The notes beneath the pieces were generated by a model, which saw nothing but the letters and a program-made list of their open reading frames with translations, ran no database searches and was not told the origin of the DNA. This document shows, one piece after another, positions 33,271-41,924 of a stretch of 64,000 bases of DNA. Source of the DNA: an uncultured Prevotella sp. (GTDB taxonomy: Bacteria > Bacteroidota > Bacteroidia > Bacteroidales > Bacteroidaceae); NCBI GenBank assembly GCA_902800365.1, contig CADCEF010000020.1:1-64000 (forward strand), written 5' to 3'. The position numbers and the translations under genes were made by a program. Positions within the stretch are counted from its first letter, which is position 1; every line of letters begins with the position of its first letter.

Positions 33271-34497
33271 ATGAAACAAATCGGAAAGAAAGGATGGATA
33301 ACGATTGCCGTGGTGGCCGTTATCATCGTTGTGGGCATTATGAAATGCTCAGGAGGAAAGAAAGAAGAGAAAATCAGCTTCGACACCGCTAAGGTGATGA
33401 AAACCAATATCCAGACCAGTATTACGGCTACTGGAACCATCGAGCCAGTTACCAGCGTTACCGTTGGTACACAGGTGAGCGGTATCGTGAGTCATCTGTA
33501 TGTTGACTATAACAGTGTGGTTAAGAAGGGGCAGGTGATAGCCGAACTGGACCGCACCAACCTGATAAGCGAACTGAACACCGCCAAGGCCAACCTGAGT
33601 AGCGCACAGAGCTCGCTTAACTACCAGCTGAGTAATTATAATAGGTATAAGGAGCTGCACGAGAAGGGACTGGTGAGCGCCGACGAGTTTGAGAGCGCAC
33701 GCTTGCAGTATCTGCAAGCCAAGGAGCAGGTGAACACATCGAAGGAGAGCGTGCAGAAGGCACAGACCAACCTGGGCTACGCCACCATCACATCGCCAAT
33801 CGACGGAGTAATCCTCTCAAAGTCGGTTGAAGAGGGTCAGACAGTGGCTGCATCGTTCAACACCCCAGAGTTGTTTGTTATCGCTCAGGACCTTACAAAC
33901 ATGCGCGTGATTGCCGACATCGACGAGGCCGACATAGGCGGAGTGAAGGAGGGACAGCGCGTTAGCTTCACCGTCGACGCATTCCCCGATGATCACTTCG
34001 AGGGAAAGGTTACTCAGGTGCGCCAGCAGGCCACTACCGAGAGCAACGTGGTTACCTATGAGGTTGTGATATCAGCACCCAACAACGACCTGAAGCTTAA
34101 ACCCGGACTTACAGCTAATGTTACCATCTACACTCTGGAGAAGAACGACGTGCTGGCAGCTCCAGCCAAGGCTCTGCGATTCCAGCCTAACGAGGCATTC
34201 CTGCAGAAGGGCGAGACAATCGACGACTGCGAGGGCGACCACAAGGTGTGGACCAAGGAAGGAACAGTGTTCAAGGCTCACAAGGTTGAGATTGGTACCA
34301 CCAACGGCATCATGACCGAGATTGTAAGCGGCATAAAGGAGGGCACCGAGGTGCTTACCGACTTTAATATCAGCGGTGGAGCAGCCGAGGTTGAACAGCA
34401 GCAGGGCGGTAACCCATTCATGCCACGCCCAAGAAACAACAATAACAACAAGAGTAACAATAAGAGCGGAGGCAACGCCGCTCCCCCAGCACGCTGA
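33271..34497 (+). CDS. MacA-like periplasmic adaptor (HlyD family)
   Basis: A 408-aa membrane-fusion protein. One N-terminal membrane anchor (ITIAVVAVIIVVGIMKC, about 8-24), a biotinyl-lipoyl half (VTVGTQVSGIVSHLYVDYNSVVKKGQVIAELD), a helical hairpin (about 95-165), the second half (ATITSPIDGVILSKSVEEGQTV) and beta-barrel and membrane-proximal domains. The tail has an Asn-rich run (NNNNNKSNN) beyond the usual end. It links the inner-membrane MacB to the TolC-like channel. The adjacent ATPase gene starts 5 bp later. The Cys near residue 26 follows the hydrophobic span, but a lipobox is not clear. Confidence 0.93.
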   Translation: MKQIGKKGWITIAVVAVIIVVGIMKCSGGKKEEKISFDTAKVMKTNIQTSITATGTIEPVTSVTVGTQVSGIVSHLYVDYNSVVKKGQVIAELDRTNLISELNTAKANLSSAQSSLNYQLSNYNRYKELHEKGLVSADEFESARLQYLQAKEQVNTSKESVQKAQTNLGYATITSPIDGVILSKSVEEGQTVAASFNTPELFVIAQDLTNMRVIADIDEADIGGVKEGQRVSFTVDAFPDDHFEGKVTQVRQQATTESNVVTYEVVISAPNNDLKLKPGLTANVTIYTLEKNDVLAAPAKALRFQPNEAFLQKGETIDDCEGDHKVWTKEGTVFKAHKVEIGTTNGIMTEIVSGIKEGTEVLTDFNISGGAAEVEQQQGGNPFMPRPRNNNNNKSNNKSGGNAAPPAR

Positions 34498-34502
34498 TAA
34501 CC

Positions 34503-35261
34503 ATGGCTGAAGAAGATAAGAAAGTAGTAATCGAGCTGCAGAACGTGAAGCGATACTTCCAGGTGGGCAGCGAGACGGTGAAGGCTTTGAGGGGCGTATC
34601 GTTCAAGATCTACGAGGGCGAGTTCGTTACCATCCAAGGCACATCGGGCTCGGGAAAGAGTACACTGCTCAACCAGCTGGGATGTCTTGACACACCTACC
34701 AGCGGCGAATATCTGCTCGACGGCATCTCGGTGCGCACCATGTCGAAGACTCAGCGCGCCAAACTGCGCAACCGCAAGATTGGTTTTGTGTTCCAGAACT
34801 ATAATCTGCTGGCCAAGACCACTGCGCTGGAGAACGTTGAACTGCCACTGATGTACAACTCGGAGATATCGGCCAGCGAGCGCCGCCGTAAGGCTATGGA
34901 GGCACTGAAGGCCGTGGGACTGGAAGACCGTATGTACCACAAGTCGAACCAGATGTCGGGAGGACAGATGCAGCGTGTGGCCATCGCTCGTGCGCTGGTT
35001 AACGACCCTGCCGTGCTGCTGGCCGACGAGGCTACCGGTAACCTCGACACTCGAACATCGTTCGAGATGCTGGTGCTGTTTCAGGAGCTTTACAAGCAGG
35101 GCCACACCATCATCTTTGTGACCCACAACCCTGAGATTGCCGAGTATTCGAGCCGCAACATCAACCTGCGCGACGGAAAGATTCGCGAGGATACAGTTAA
35201 TACTAACATAAAGTCGGCAGCCGAGGCTCTGGCACTGCTGCCTGCTCCGCAGGATGATTAA
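34503..35261 (+). CDS. MacB-type ABC transporter ATPase
   Basis: A 252-aa nucleotide-binding protein. Walker A GTSGSGKST (about 46-54), Q-loop FVFQNYNLL, signature MSGGQMQRVAIARAL, Walker B VLLADEATGNLD and H-loop FVTHNPE are all intact, so it should hydrolyse ATP. The family is MacB/LolD/FtsE-like, with the permease encoded as a separate gene 27 bp downstream, unlike E. coli MacB, where both are fused. The spacer to the permease gene is an ACATTAAACAT repeat. Confidence 0.96.
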   Translation: MAEEDKKVVIELQNVKRYFQVGSETVKALRGVSFKIYEGEFVTIQGTSGSGKSTLLNQLGCLDTPTSGEYLLDGISVRTMSKTQRAKLRNRKIGFVFQNYNLLAKTTALENVELPLMYNSEISASERRRKAMEALKAVGLEDRMYHKSNQMSGGQMQRVAIARALVNDPAVLLADEATGNLDTRTSFEMLVLFQELYKQGHTIIFVTHNPEIAEYSSRNINLRDGKIREDTVNTNIKSAAEALALLPAPQDD

Positions 35262-35288
35262 ACATTAAACATGAAACATTAAATATTC

Positions 35289-36506
35289 ATGAATATACTG
35301 AATCTATTTAAGGTAAGTCTGAAGGCCGTGGGCAACAACAAGATGCGCTCGTTCCTCTCGATGCTGGGTATCATCATCGGAGTGGCAGCGGTTATCATCA
35401 TGATGTCTATCGGTCAGGGCTCAAAGGAGAGTATCCGTGCCGAACTGTCGACTATGGGTACCAACCTGCTCACCATCCGCCCGGGTGCCGACATGCGTGG
35501 CGGTGTGCGTCAGGACCCATCGAGCATGCAGACACTGAAGATGGCCGACTACGAGCGTATCGTTCGTGAGAAGAAGTTCGTTACCAAGGTGTCGCCCGAG
35601 GTAACTGCCAGCGGACAGGCCATCTACGGAAATAACAACACCAACGCATCGATGTACGGAGAGTCTATCGACTATCTCGATATCCGTTTGTGGACAATCG
35701 AAGAAGGCGAGTGCTTTACCGAGGAGGATATCAAGAAGGCCGCCAAGGTGTGCGTGGTGGGTGCCACCATCGTTAAAGAGCTGTTTGGTGAGGGTGCTGA
35801 GTGTATCGGCAAGACCATACGTTTCAAAAGCATACCCATGCGTATTGTAGGTGTGCTCAAGGCAAAAGGTTACAACTCGTGGGGTATGGATCAGGACAAC
35901 GTGATTATCTGTCCTTACACCACTGTGATGAAGCGTATTGCCGCACAGACATACTTCTCGAGCATCATCTGTTCGGCAGTTACCGAGGAACTTAGCGATG
36001 CTGCCATCGAGGAGCTCACACAGATTCTGCGTGACAACCACAAGCTGAAGGACGATGCCGACGACGACTTCACCATCCGCTCGCAGGCTGAGATGATGGA
36101 GACAATGTCGAGCACCATGGACACCGTTACCATAATACTTGTGGTGGCTGCCGCATTCTCGCTGCTCGTTGCAGGTATCGGCATCATGAACATCATGCTG
36201 GTATCGGTTACTGAGCGTACCAAGGAAATTGGACTGCGCATGGCCGTTGGAGCAACAGGACCGGTAATCTCGCTGCAGTTCCTGATTGAGAGTGTGCTGA
36301 TATCCGTGACTGGAGGACTGATAGGAGTATTGGTGGGCGTGGGCGCCAGCACGTTTGTGGCGTCGTTCGGATTCCCTTCGAGCGTGCCCGCATGGAGTAT
36401 CTATGTATCGTTCCTGGTATGCGTGTTCATCGGTGTGCTGTTCGGATACATTCCTGCACAGAAAGCAGCAAATATGGACCCAATTGAAGCTATTCGTCAT
36501 GAGTGA
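35289..36506 (+). CDS. MacB-type ABC transporter permease
   Basis: A 405-aa inner-membrane protein. One N-terminal span (FLSMLGIIIGVAAVIIMMSIG), a large periplasmic MacB core domain (about 45-270), then three spans of the FtsX domain, with VSVTERTKEIGLRMAVGAT between the first two. This is the standard type VII ABC (MacB) topology for mechanotransmission rather than transport across the membrane. With the ATPase, MacA and TolC it completes a tripartite exporter. Its last 8 bases overlap the start of the kinase gene. Confidence 0.95.
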   Translation: MNILNLFKVSLKAVGNNKMRSFLSMLGIIIGVAAVIIMMSIGQGSKESIRAELSTMGTNLLTIRPGADMRGGVRQDPSSMQTLKMADYERIVREKKFVTKVSPEVTASGQAIYGNNNTNASMYGESIDYLDIRLWTIEEGECFTEEDIKKAAKVCVVGATIVKELFGEGAECIGKTIRFKSIPMRIVGVLKAKGYNSWGMDQDNVIICPYTTVMKRIAAQTYFSSIICSAVTEELSDAAIEELTQILRDNHKLKDDADDDFTIRSQAEMMETMSSTMDTVTIILVVAAAFSLLVAGIGIMNIMLVSVTERTKEIGLRMAVGATGPVISLQFLIESVLISVTGGLIGVLVGVGASTFVASFGFPSSVPAWSIYVSFLVCVFIGVLFGYIPAQKAANMDPIEAIRHE

Positions 36507-37539
36507 GGTCTTTACAATAAACAAACATCTGGCCGGTGCATGCCACTTGGCACTATGGGCATTCATGTTCCTGTCGCCTCTTACATACTGGAGAGGCACT
36601 GGAATTACGTTTGAACAGTACCTGATGTACTGCATGGACCCGCTTTTCCTGATGATTGTGTTCTATCTTAACTACCTGTATCTGGCACCTAAGTTCTTCG
36701 TGGCCGGAAAGCACCGCTACGACCTGCTGATAAACCTGATACTGGTAACTGTGTTAGGAATAACACTGCACTACTGGATGGATTATACTAACACTGTATA
36801 TCCCGTGGCAGGCAGGCATCTCGACGCAATCGACGACTTTACCCGTACGCTGCGCAACATCTTGAATCTGGCCATCTTTGCCGCTGGTTCTACTGCGCTG
36901 GCGCTGGCACGCCGATATGTCACCGCTGCACAGAAGCTGCAGGAGAGTGAGGCTGCACGCGCCCAGAGCGAGTATCTCAACCTGCGCTCGCAGATAAACC
37001 CGCACTTCCTGCTTAACACGCTGAACAACATCTACGCACTTACCGCCATCGACCAGGAGCGTGCGCAGGATGCCATTCAGCAGTTGTCGAAGATGCTGCG
37101 ACACATGCTTTACGACAATCAGGAGAGCGAGGTGATGCTGTGCGACGAGGTGCAGTTTATCGAGAATTACATTAACCTTATGAAGATAAGGCTGTCGGGT
37201 AATGTCGACGTGACATTCGTGCCACAGATAGGCAACCCATCTATGAAAATAGCACCGCTGATCTTCATTTCGCTTATCGAGAATGCATTCAAACACGGCA
37301 TCAGCCCCACTAAACATAGTTTTGTACACATTAACATCGTAGCCATCTGCGATGAGATAACTTTTAGTATTGAGAATTCGAACTATCCGAAGACAAACCA
37401 GGACCGCAGTGGTCATGGTATCGGACTGAGTCAGGTGCAGCGCCGACTGGATCTGGCTTATCCTGGACGTTACACCTGGAAGAAAGGTGTATCTGACGAT
37501 GGAAGTATTTATACATCAACAATCCACATAAAATTATGA
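36499..37539 (+). CDS. LytS/YehU-type sensor histidine kinase
   Basis: A 346-aa protein, start MSEVFTINK at 36499, inside the end of the permease gene; longer upstream frames would be antisense-like sequence. About four membrane spans occupy residues 10-140. Then comes the His_kinase domain with LRSQINPHFLLNTLNN (phospho-acceptor His169) and ATPase motifs LIENAFKHG and SGHGIGLSQVQRRLDL. It lacks an extracellular sensor domain, so it probably senses the membrane or the adjacent exporter, like BceS-type kinases; that comparison is inference. The stop overlaps the regulator start by ATGA. Confidence 0.94.
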   Translation: MSEVFTINKHLAGACHLALWAFMFLSPLTYWRGTGITFEQYLMYCMDPLFLMIVFYLNYLYLAPKFFVAGKHRYDLLINLILVTVLGITLHYWMDYTNTVYPVAGRHLDAIDDFTRTLRNILNLAIFAAGSTALALARRYVTAAQKLQESEAARAQSEYLNLRSQINPHFLLNTLNNIYALTAIDQERAQDAIQQLSKMLRHMLYDNQESEVMLCDEVQFIENYINLMKIRLSGNVDVTFVPQIGNPSMKIAPLIFISLIENAFKHGISPTKHSFVHINIVAICDEITFSIENSNYPKTNQDRSGHGIGLSQVQRRLDLAYPGRYTWKKGVSDDGSIYTSTIHIKL

Positions 37540-38246
37540 TTATTACTTGTGCTATTATCGACGATGAGCCTCTGGCAGCAGGTCTGCTTGAGAGCTATGC
37601 AAAAAAAACACCTTATTTGAGTCTTGCTGGTACCTATAGCAGTGCCGTTGAGGCAATGAAACACCTGCGTGAAAACCCAGTACAACTGTTGTTCCTTGAC
37701 ATTCAGATGCCAGAGCTGAGCGGCATCGAATTTGCCAAGATTCTTCCAAAAGAAACCCGGATAATCTTTACTACCGCATTCCCACAGTATGCTATCGAAG
37801 GTTTCAGAGTAAGCGCACTCGACTATTTGCTTAAACCTATTTCGTACAACGATTTCCTGAAGGCTACCGACAAGGCACTTGAGTGGTTCTCGGTGGCACA
37901 GCGTCAGGATGCACATCGTCGCGACCGCTTTATGTTTGTGAAGAGTGATTACAAGCTGCAGCGAGTATGTCTGGATGATATTCTGTATGTTGAGGGATTG
38001 AAGGATTATGTGCGTTTCTATCTTAAGAACGGCGAGCAGGTAATGTCGCTGATGTCGATGAAGAAACTTGAGGAATATCTGCCTCGACCAGAGTTCCTGC
38101 GCACACACCGCTCGTTTATCGTTCACATGACCGAGACACCGCTGGTAGAGCGATTCCGTATTGTGTTCAACGGCGTGCAGATTCCTATCTCCGACAACTA
38201 CAAAGAAGACGTACAGAGGTACTTCGACGAGCATACACTTGTCTAG
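37536..38246 (+). CDS. LytTR-family response regulator
   Basis: A 236-aa protein. Receiver domain 1-120 with acidic pocket IIDDE, phospho-acceptor D55 (LLFLDIQMP), Thr at FTTAF and Lys at LLKPI. A LytTR DNA-binding domain spans about 135-235 (LQRVCLDDILYVEGLKDYVRFY, EFLRTHRSFIVH). It is translationally coupled to the kinase gene. It probably controls its own exporter operon; a possible site is the inverted repeat on the promoter at 31878-31900. Confidence 0.95.
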   Translation: MIITCAIIDDEPLAAGLLESYAKKTPYLSLAGTYSSAVEAMKHLRENPVQLLFLDIQMPELSGIEFAKILPKETRIIFTTAFPQYAIEGFRVSALDYLLKPISYNDFLKATDKALEWFSVAQRQDAHRRDRFMFVKSDYKLQRVCLDDILYVEGLKDYVRFYLKNGEQVMSLMSMKKLEEYLPRPEFLRTHRSFIVHMTETPLVERFRIVFNGVQIPISDNYKEDVQRYFDEHTLV

Positions 38247-38263
38247 GTTAGAAAATATTATTG

Positions 38264-38381
38264 GTGAAAAGTGAAAAGTGAATTTTGCAAAAAATGCACT
38301 TAACTATCCTATTAATGTAAATAAATACAAAAAATAGGTTTCGGTTCTGCTTTTTTTTACCATTCACTATCCACTTTTCAC
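38264..38381. repeat. GTGAAAAGTGAA inverted repeat
   Basis: Arms 38264-38282 and 38363-38381 are inverted with two mismatches. Such units are frequent in Bacteroidetes intergenic DNA. It could end the upstream operon. Confidence 0.6.
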
Positions 38382-38391
38382 TACTTTTTAG

Positions 38392-38399
38392 TACCTTTG
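38392..38399 (+). promoter_or_regulatory. -7 box of the aldolase gene
   Basis: TACCTTTG, 44 bp before the start codon; no clear -33 TTTG, as the inverted repeat occupies that place. Confidence 0.6.
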
Positions 38400-38443
38400 C
38401 AGGCGTTAAGTTGGATTTTTCACATTTTTAAATTATAAACAAT

Positions 38444-39376
38444 ATGGTTAATTACAAGGATTTAGGTCTCGTAAATACTCGCGAGATGTTCAAGAGAGCA
38501 GTAGCCGGTGGCTATGCTATCCCAGCTTTCAACTTCAACACAATGGAGCAGATGCAGGCTATCGTTATGGCAGCAGTTGAGACAAAGTCTCCAGTTATCA
38601 TGCAGGTTTCTAAGGGTGCTCGTAACTATGCTAACGGCACTATCCTGCGCAACCTCGCTAAGGGTGCTGTAGAGTATGCTAAGGAACTCGGTTGCGAGCA
38701 TCCTGAGATTGTTCTGCACCTCGACCACGGTGATAGCTTCGAGCTCTGTAAGGACTGTATCGACAACGGTTTCTCTTCTGTTATGATCGACGGTTCTTCA
38801 CTGCCTTACGAGGACAATATCGCTCTGACAAAGCAGGTTGTTGAGTACGCTCACCAGTTCGATGTAACTGTTGAGGCTGAGCTCGGCGTTCTGGCTGGTG
38901 TTGAGGATGAGGTAGTAGCTGAGGAGAGCCACTACACAAAGCCTGAGGAGGTTATCGACTTCGCTACACGTACAGGTTGCGACTCACTGGCTATCTCTAT
39001 CGGTACTTCTCACGGTGCTTACAAGTTCAAGCCCGAGCAGTGCACACGTGACCCCAAGACTGGTAAGCTCGTTCCTCCTCCACTCGCATTCGACGTTCTG
39101 CACGAGATCGAGGCTAAGCTTCCTGGATTCCCCATCGTTCTTCACGGTTCTTCTTCAGTTCCTCAGGACGAGGTTGACACTATCAACAAGTTCGGTGGTA
39201 ACCTGCCCGACGCAGTAGGTATCCCCGAGGAGCAGCTCCGCGAGGCTTCTAAGAGCGCTGTTTGCAAGATCAACATCGACTCTGACTCTCGTCTGGCTAT
39301 GACTGCTGCTATCCGTAAGTACCTGGCTGAGATTGTGAACGTACTCGGTTCAGACGGTAAGCTCGCTAAGTGCTAA
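38444..39376 (+). CDS. fba: Class II fructose-bisphosphate aldolase
   Basis: A 310-aa zinc aldolase that interconverts fructose-1,6-bisphosphate with dihydroxyacetone phosphate and glyceraldehyde-3-phosphate. Visible motifs are PAFNFNTMEQMQAI, LHLDHGD (zinc His), EAELGVLAGVED, SIGTSHGAYKF and LHGSSSVP. It is complete and monocistronic, with its own -7 box and a perfect terminator. The codons differ from its neighbours (GCT, TCT, GGT and CGT dominate), the mark of a highly expressed gene. Confidence 0.95.
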   Translation: MVNYKDLGLVNTREMFKRAVAGGYAIPAFNFNTMEQMQAIVMAAVETKSPVIMQVSKGARNYANGTILRNLAKGAVEYAKELGCEHPEIVLHLDHGDSFELCKDCIDNGFSSVMIDGSSLPYEDNIALTKQVVEYAHQFDVTVEAELGVLAGVEDEVVAEESHYTKPEEVIDFATRTGCDSLAISIGTSHGAYKFKPEQCTRDPKTGKLVPPPLAFDVLHEIEAKLPGFPIVLHGSSSVPQDEVDTINKFGGNLPDAVGIPEEQLREASKSAVCKINIDSDSRLAMTAAIRKYLAEIVNVLGSDGKLAKC

Positions 39377-39403
39377 TCGTTAATCGATTAAAATAAATAA
39401 TTA

Positions 39404-39430
39404 ATCCTCGCCAAATGGCGGGGATTTTTT
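39404..39430 (+). terminator. Terminator of the aldolase gene
   Basis: ATCCTCGCC (39404-39412) and GGCGGGGAT (39417-39425) pair with one G-T, followed by TTTTT. Confidence 0.9.
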
Positions 39431-39516
39431 CATGCTTTAATGTTTTAAAATGGCGTAACGATGTTGCAATTATTAATTTTTTGGGGTATAATGTGTACAC
39501 TTTCACACTTTTTTTG

Positions 39517-39524
39517 TATATTTG
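39517..39524 (+). promoter_or_regulatory. -7 box of the GH43 gene
   Basis: TATATTTG 36 bp before the ATG; no good TTTG at -33. Confidence 0.55.
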
Positions 39525-39560
39525 CAAGCAATAAATCAAAACCTAACAATTACAGAGCAA

Positions 39561-41207
39561 ATGAAGAAGAAAGTGCTGAGTGCGACTATCGCTGCTGCAT
39601 GCTGCCTTACAATGGCAACATCGTGCACACATCAACCAGAAACGGCAAGCAATAAGCTTACCACCGTAGGCAACCCATATCTGCCCCTGTGGGAGCATAT
39701 ACCCGACGGCGAACCGTATGTGTTCGAGGATCCTGACCACCCAGGCAAGCAGCGCGTATATATATATGGTTCGCACGACGACTTGAAGACTGCATATTGC
39801 GGTCGCGACCAGGTAGTTTGGTCGGCTCCTGTCGAGGATCTGAACAACTGGCGCTACGATGGAGTAATCCTTGTGGTAAACAAAAATGCCAAGGGCGAGC
39901 CTTTCGACTCGGCTAAGACTGCCGATGTGCTGTATGCTCCTGATGTAACTCTGGTAACCGACAGTAATGGCAAGAAGACATATTACCTTTTCCCCAACGA
40001 CCAGACTGGCTATCGCAATGGTCTGATAGCAAAGAGCGATCGTCCTGATGGTCCATTTAGGGTGTGCAACTGGAAAGACGATGACCCTAATCAGGTTACT
40101 GGTATCTATGGTTTCGACCCCGCCGTGTTTGTTGACGACGATGGAAGGGTTTACGGCTATTGGGGCTTTGAGCACTCATACGCTGCCGAGATAGATCCTG
40201 CCACCATGTGTACAGTTAAGCCTGGCACACAGGTTGTTGACGGAATGATTTCTGGTAGAAACGAGCCGGGAATATTCAGCTTCTTCGAGGCGTCAAGTAT
40301 CCGTAAGATAAAGGATAAGTATGTGTTTATCTACAGCCGTTTCACCAAGGATGGTGAGTTTGGACTGCCTACATCCAACTACACTCTGGCTTATTGTTAT
40401 AGCGACAATCCTCTTGGCCCTTGGACTTACGGCGGAACAATCATCGATGCACGTGGTCGCGAGATAAATGAGAAGTGCGACACCATCGCATCGGGCGTAG
40501 TGGATGGCAACACCCACGGATCTATCTGCGAGATTAACGGAAAGTGGTATGTGTTCTATCATCGCCAGACCGGCACCGACGAGTATGCTCGTCAGGCCAT
40601 GGTTGCACCAATCGAGGTGAAGGTGCAAGAAGGCAAAGGTGGCAAGGTTGAGATCAGCGAGGGTGAGTATAACTCCGAAGGTTTTGCCACCGACGGACTT
40701 AACCCACTTGAGCGCCACTCTGCAGGTATCGCATGCTGGCTTACCGGTCCGAAGGTTGCCGTACACGATTGGCCAAACAACATATTCTCTGGTTCGTACG
40801 TTGAGGTGTCGTATGGCACCGACAGCAATTTTGACGAGCCTTACGACCTGAAGAACAATACCAACCGCGTTATCAACAATACCGATGGTTCTATCGTAGG
40901 TTACAAGTACTTCAACTTTACCGAGACCAGCGGCAAGGAGAATCTGCACATGAAGATAAGAGTTACTCCACAGGGTGTTGAGGGTAAGGTTGACGTTATG
41001 ATCGACCGTCCTTGGGAGAGCCAGGGTGGAAAGCTTATCGGTTCGTTCCCTGTAACATCTCACATGGTGCAGAACTCTACCGACCTCACCGTCGACCTAC
41101 CCGAGCTGGCACAGTACACTGGCAAGCATGCCATCTTCTTCAAGTTCTCGTCCGACACCAAGGATAAGTCGATATGCATACTCGAGGATTTTGAATTCAA
41201 ATATTAA
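39561..41207 (+). CDS. GH43-type glycoside hydrolase lipoprotein
   Basis: A 548-aa protein. The ATG at 39561 opens a lipoprotein signal (MATSC, Cys22); the upstream in-frame extension has no signal. Residues about 35-380 form the five-bladed propeller of glycoside hydrolase family 43, with acidic motifs EPYVFEDPDH, YAPDVTLV, YGFDPAVFVDDDG and FFEASSIRK that match the family's Asp/Glu catalytic positions. Residues about 400-548 look like a carbohydrate-binding beta-sandwich. GH43 enzymes remove arabinose or xylose units from plant or microbial glycans; the exact substrate cannot be read here. There is no SusC/SusD pair nearby, so it is outside a standard polysaccharide locus. trmO follows 9 bp later. 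Confidence 0.88.
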   Translation: MKKKVLSATIAAACCLTMATSCTHQPETASNKLTTVGNPYLPLWEHIPDGEPYVFEDPDHPGKQRVYIYGSHDDLKTAYCGRDQVVWSAPVEDLNNWRYDGVILVVNKNAKGEPFDSAKTADVLYAPDVTLVTDSNGKKTYYLFPNDQTGYRNGLIAKSDRPDGPFRVCNWKDDDPNQVTGIYGFDPAVFVDDDGRVYGYWGFEHSYAAEIDPATMCTVKPGTQVVDGMISGRNEPGIFSFFEASSIRKIKDKYVFIYSRFTKDGEFGLPTSNYTLAYCYSDNPLGPWTYGGTIIDARGREINEKCDTIASGVVDGNTHGSICEINGKWYVFYHRQTGTDEYARQAMVAPIEVKVQEGKGGKVEISEGEYNSEGFATDGLNPLERHSAGIACWLTGPKVAVHDWPNNIFSGSYVEVSYGTDSNFDEPYDLKNNTNRVINNTDGSIVGYKYFNFTETSGKENLHMKIRVTPQGVEGKVDVMIDRPWESQGGKLIGSFPVTSHMVQNSTDLTVDLPELAQYTGKHAIFFKFSSDTKDKSICILEDFEFKY

Positions 41208-41216
41208 TAGTTGCGG

Positions 41217-41897
41217 ATGGAGATACAGCCGATAGCGCATTTCGAATCGCCATTCAGCACAAAGTTTGGTATTCCCCGTCAGAGCGGTCTCGTTCCCGAC
41301 CTGACGGGGCGTATCGTCTTCGAACCCGAATACCGCCAGATGGATGCCGTGCGAGGAATCGACGGTTTCGATTATCTGTGGCTGGTTTGGGAGTTCTCGG
41401 CCAACCGCGATGCCGAGAAGAGCCTCACCGTTCGCCCGCCGCGACTTGGCGGCAACCAGCGCATGGGCGTGTTTGCAACACGTTCGCCCTTCCGTCCCAA
41501 TAATCTCGGTTTGTCGTGCGTAAAATTCGATAGAGTAGAGAACGATTCCAAACTTGGTCCGGTTATCTACGTTCGTGGAGCCGACCTGATGGACGGCACA
41601 CCCATCTATGACATCAAACCCTACGTGGCCTATGCCGATGCTCACCCAGATGCTCGCAGCGGATTTGTTGATAAAACAGAATGGCAGCCCCTTCAAGTGG
41701 AACTGCCAGAAGAACTGGCCGTCAAAGTTCCTGCCGACCAGATAGAATCACTGAAAGCCACGTTAGCCCAAGACCCACGTCCGCGTTATCACGACGACCC
41801 CAACCGCATCTACGGTATGCCATTCCTGAATCTCGACGTAAAATTCAAAGTTGCAGGCGATGTCGTGACGGTAGTAGATATTCTCATAAATTCCTAA
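41217..41897 (+). CDS. trmO: tRNA m6t6A37 methyltransferase TrmO
   Basis: A 226-aa SAM-dependent enzyme (TsaA/YaeB/VirR family) that methylates N6-threonylcarbamoyladenosine at tRNA position 37. The start is the ATG at 41217 (MEIQPIAHFESPF), preferred over an in-frame TTG 6 bp earlier. Motifs: FGIPRQSGLVPDLTGRIVF, FDYLWLVWEF, RPPRLGG, GVFATRSPFRPNNLGLS and DLMDGTPIYDIKPYVAYAD, then the C-terminal extension ending in RIYGMPFLNLDVKF. It is co-directional with the GH43 gene and the next exported gene. Confidence 0.93.
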   Translation: MEIQPIAHFESPFSTKFGIPRQSGLVPDLTGRIVFEPEYRQMDAVRGIDGFDYLWLVWEFSANRDAEKSLTVRPPRLGGNQRMGVFATRSPFRPNNLGLSCVKFDRVENDSKLGPVIYVRGADLMDGTPIYDIKPYVAYADAHPDARSGFVDKTEWQPLQVELPEELAVKVPADQIESLKATLAQDPRPRYHDDPNRIYGMPFLNLDVKFKVAGDVVTVVDILINS

Positions 41898-41924
41898 AAC
41901 AATATTTTAAATCATCAAAGCATC

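Noticed and set aside
36355-36498. Longer start for the LytS kinase
   Set aside because: The extra 48 codons lie inside the permease gene and encode no sensible domain; ATG at 36499 with the usual short overlap fits better.
39541-39560. Upstream start of the GH43 gene
   Set aside because: It adds 13 residues before a perfect lipoprotein signal and begins inside the -7 box.
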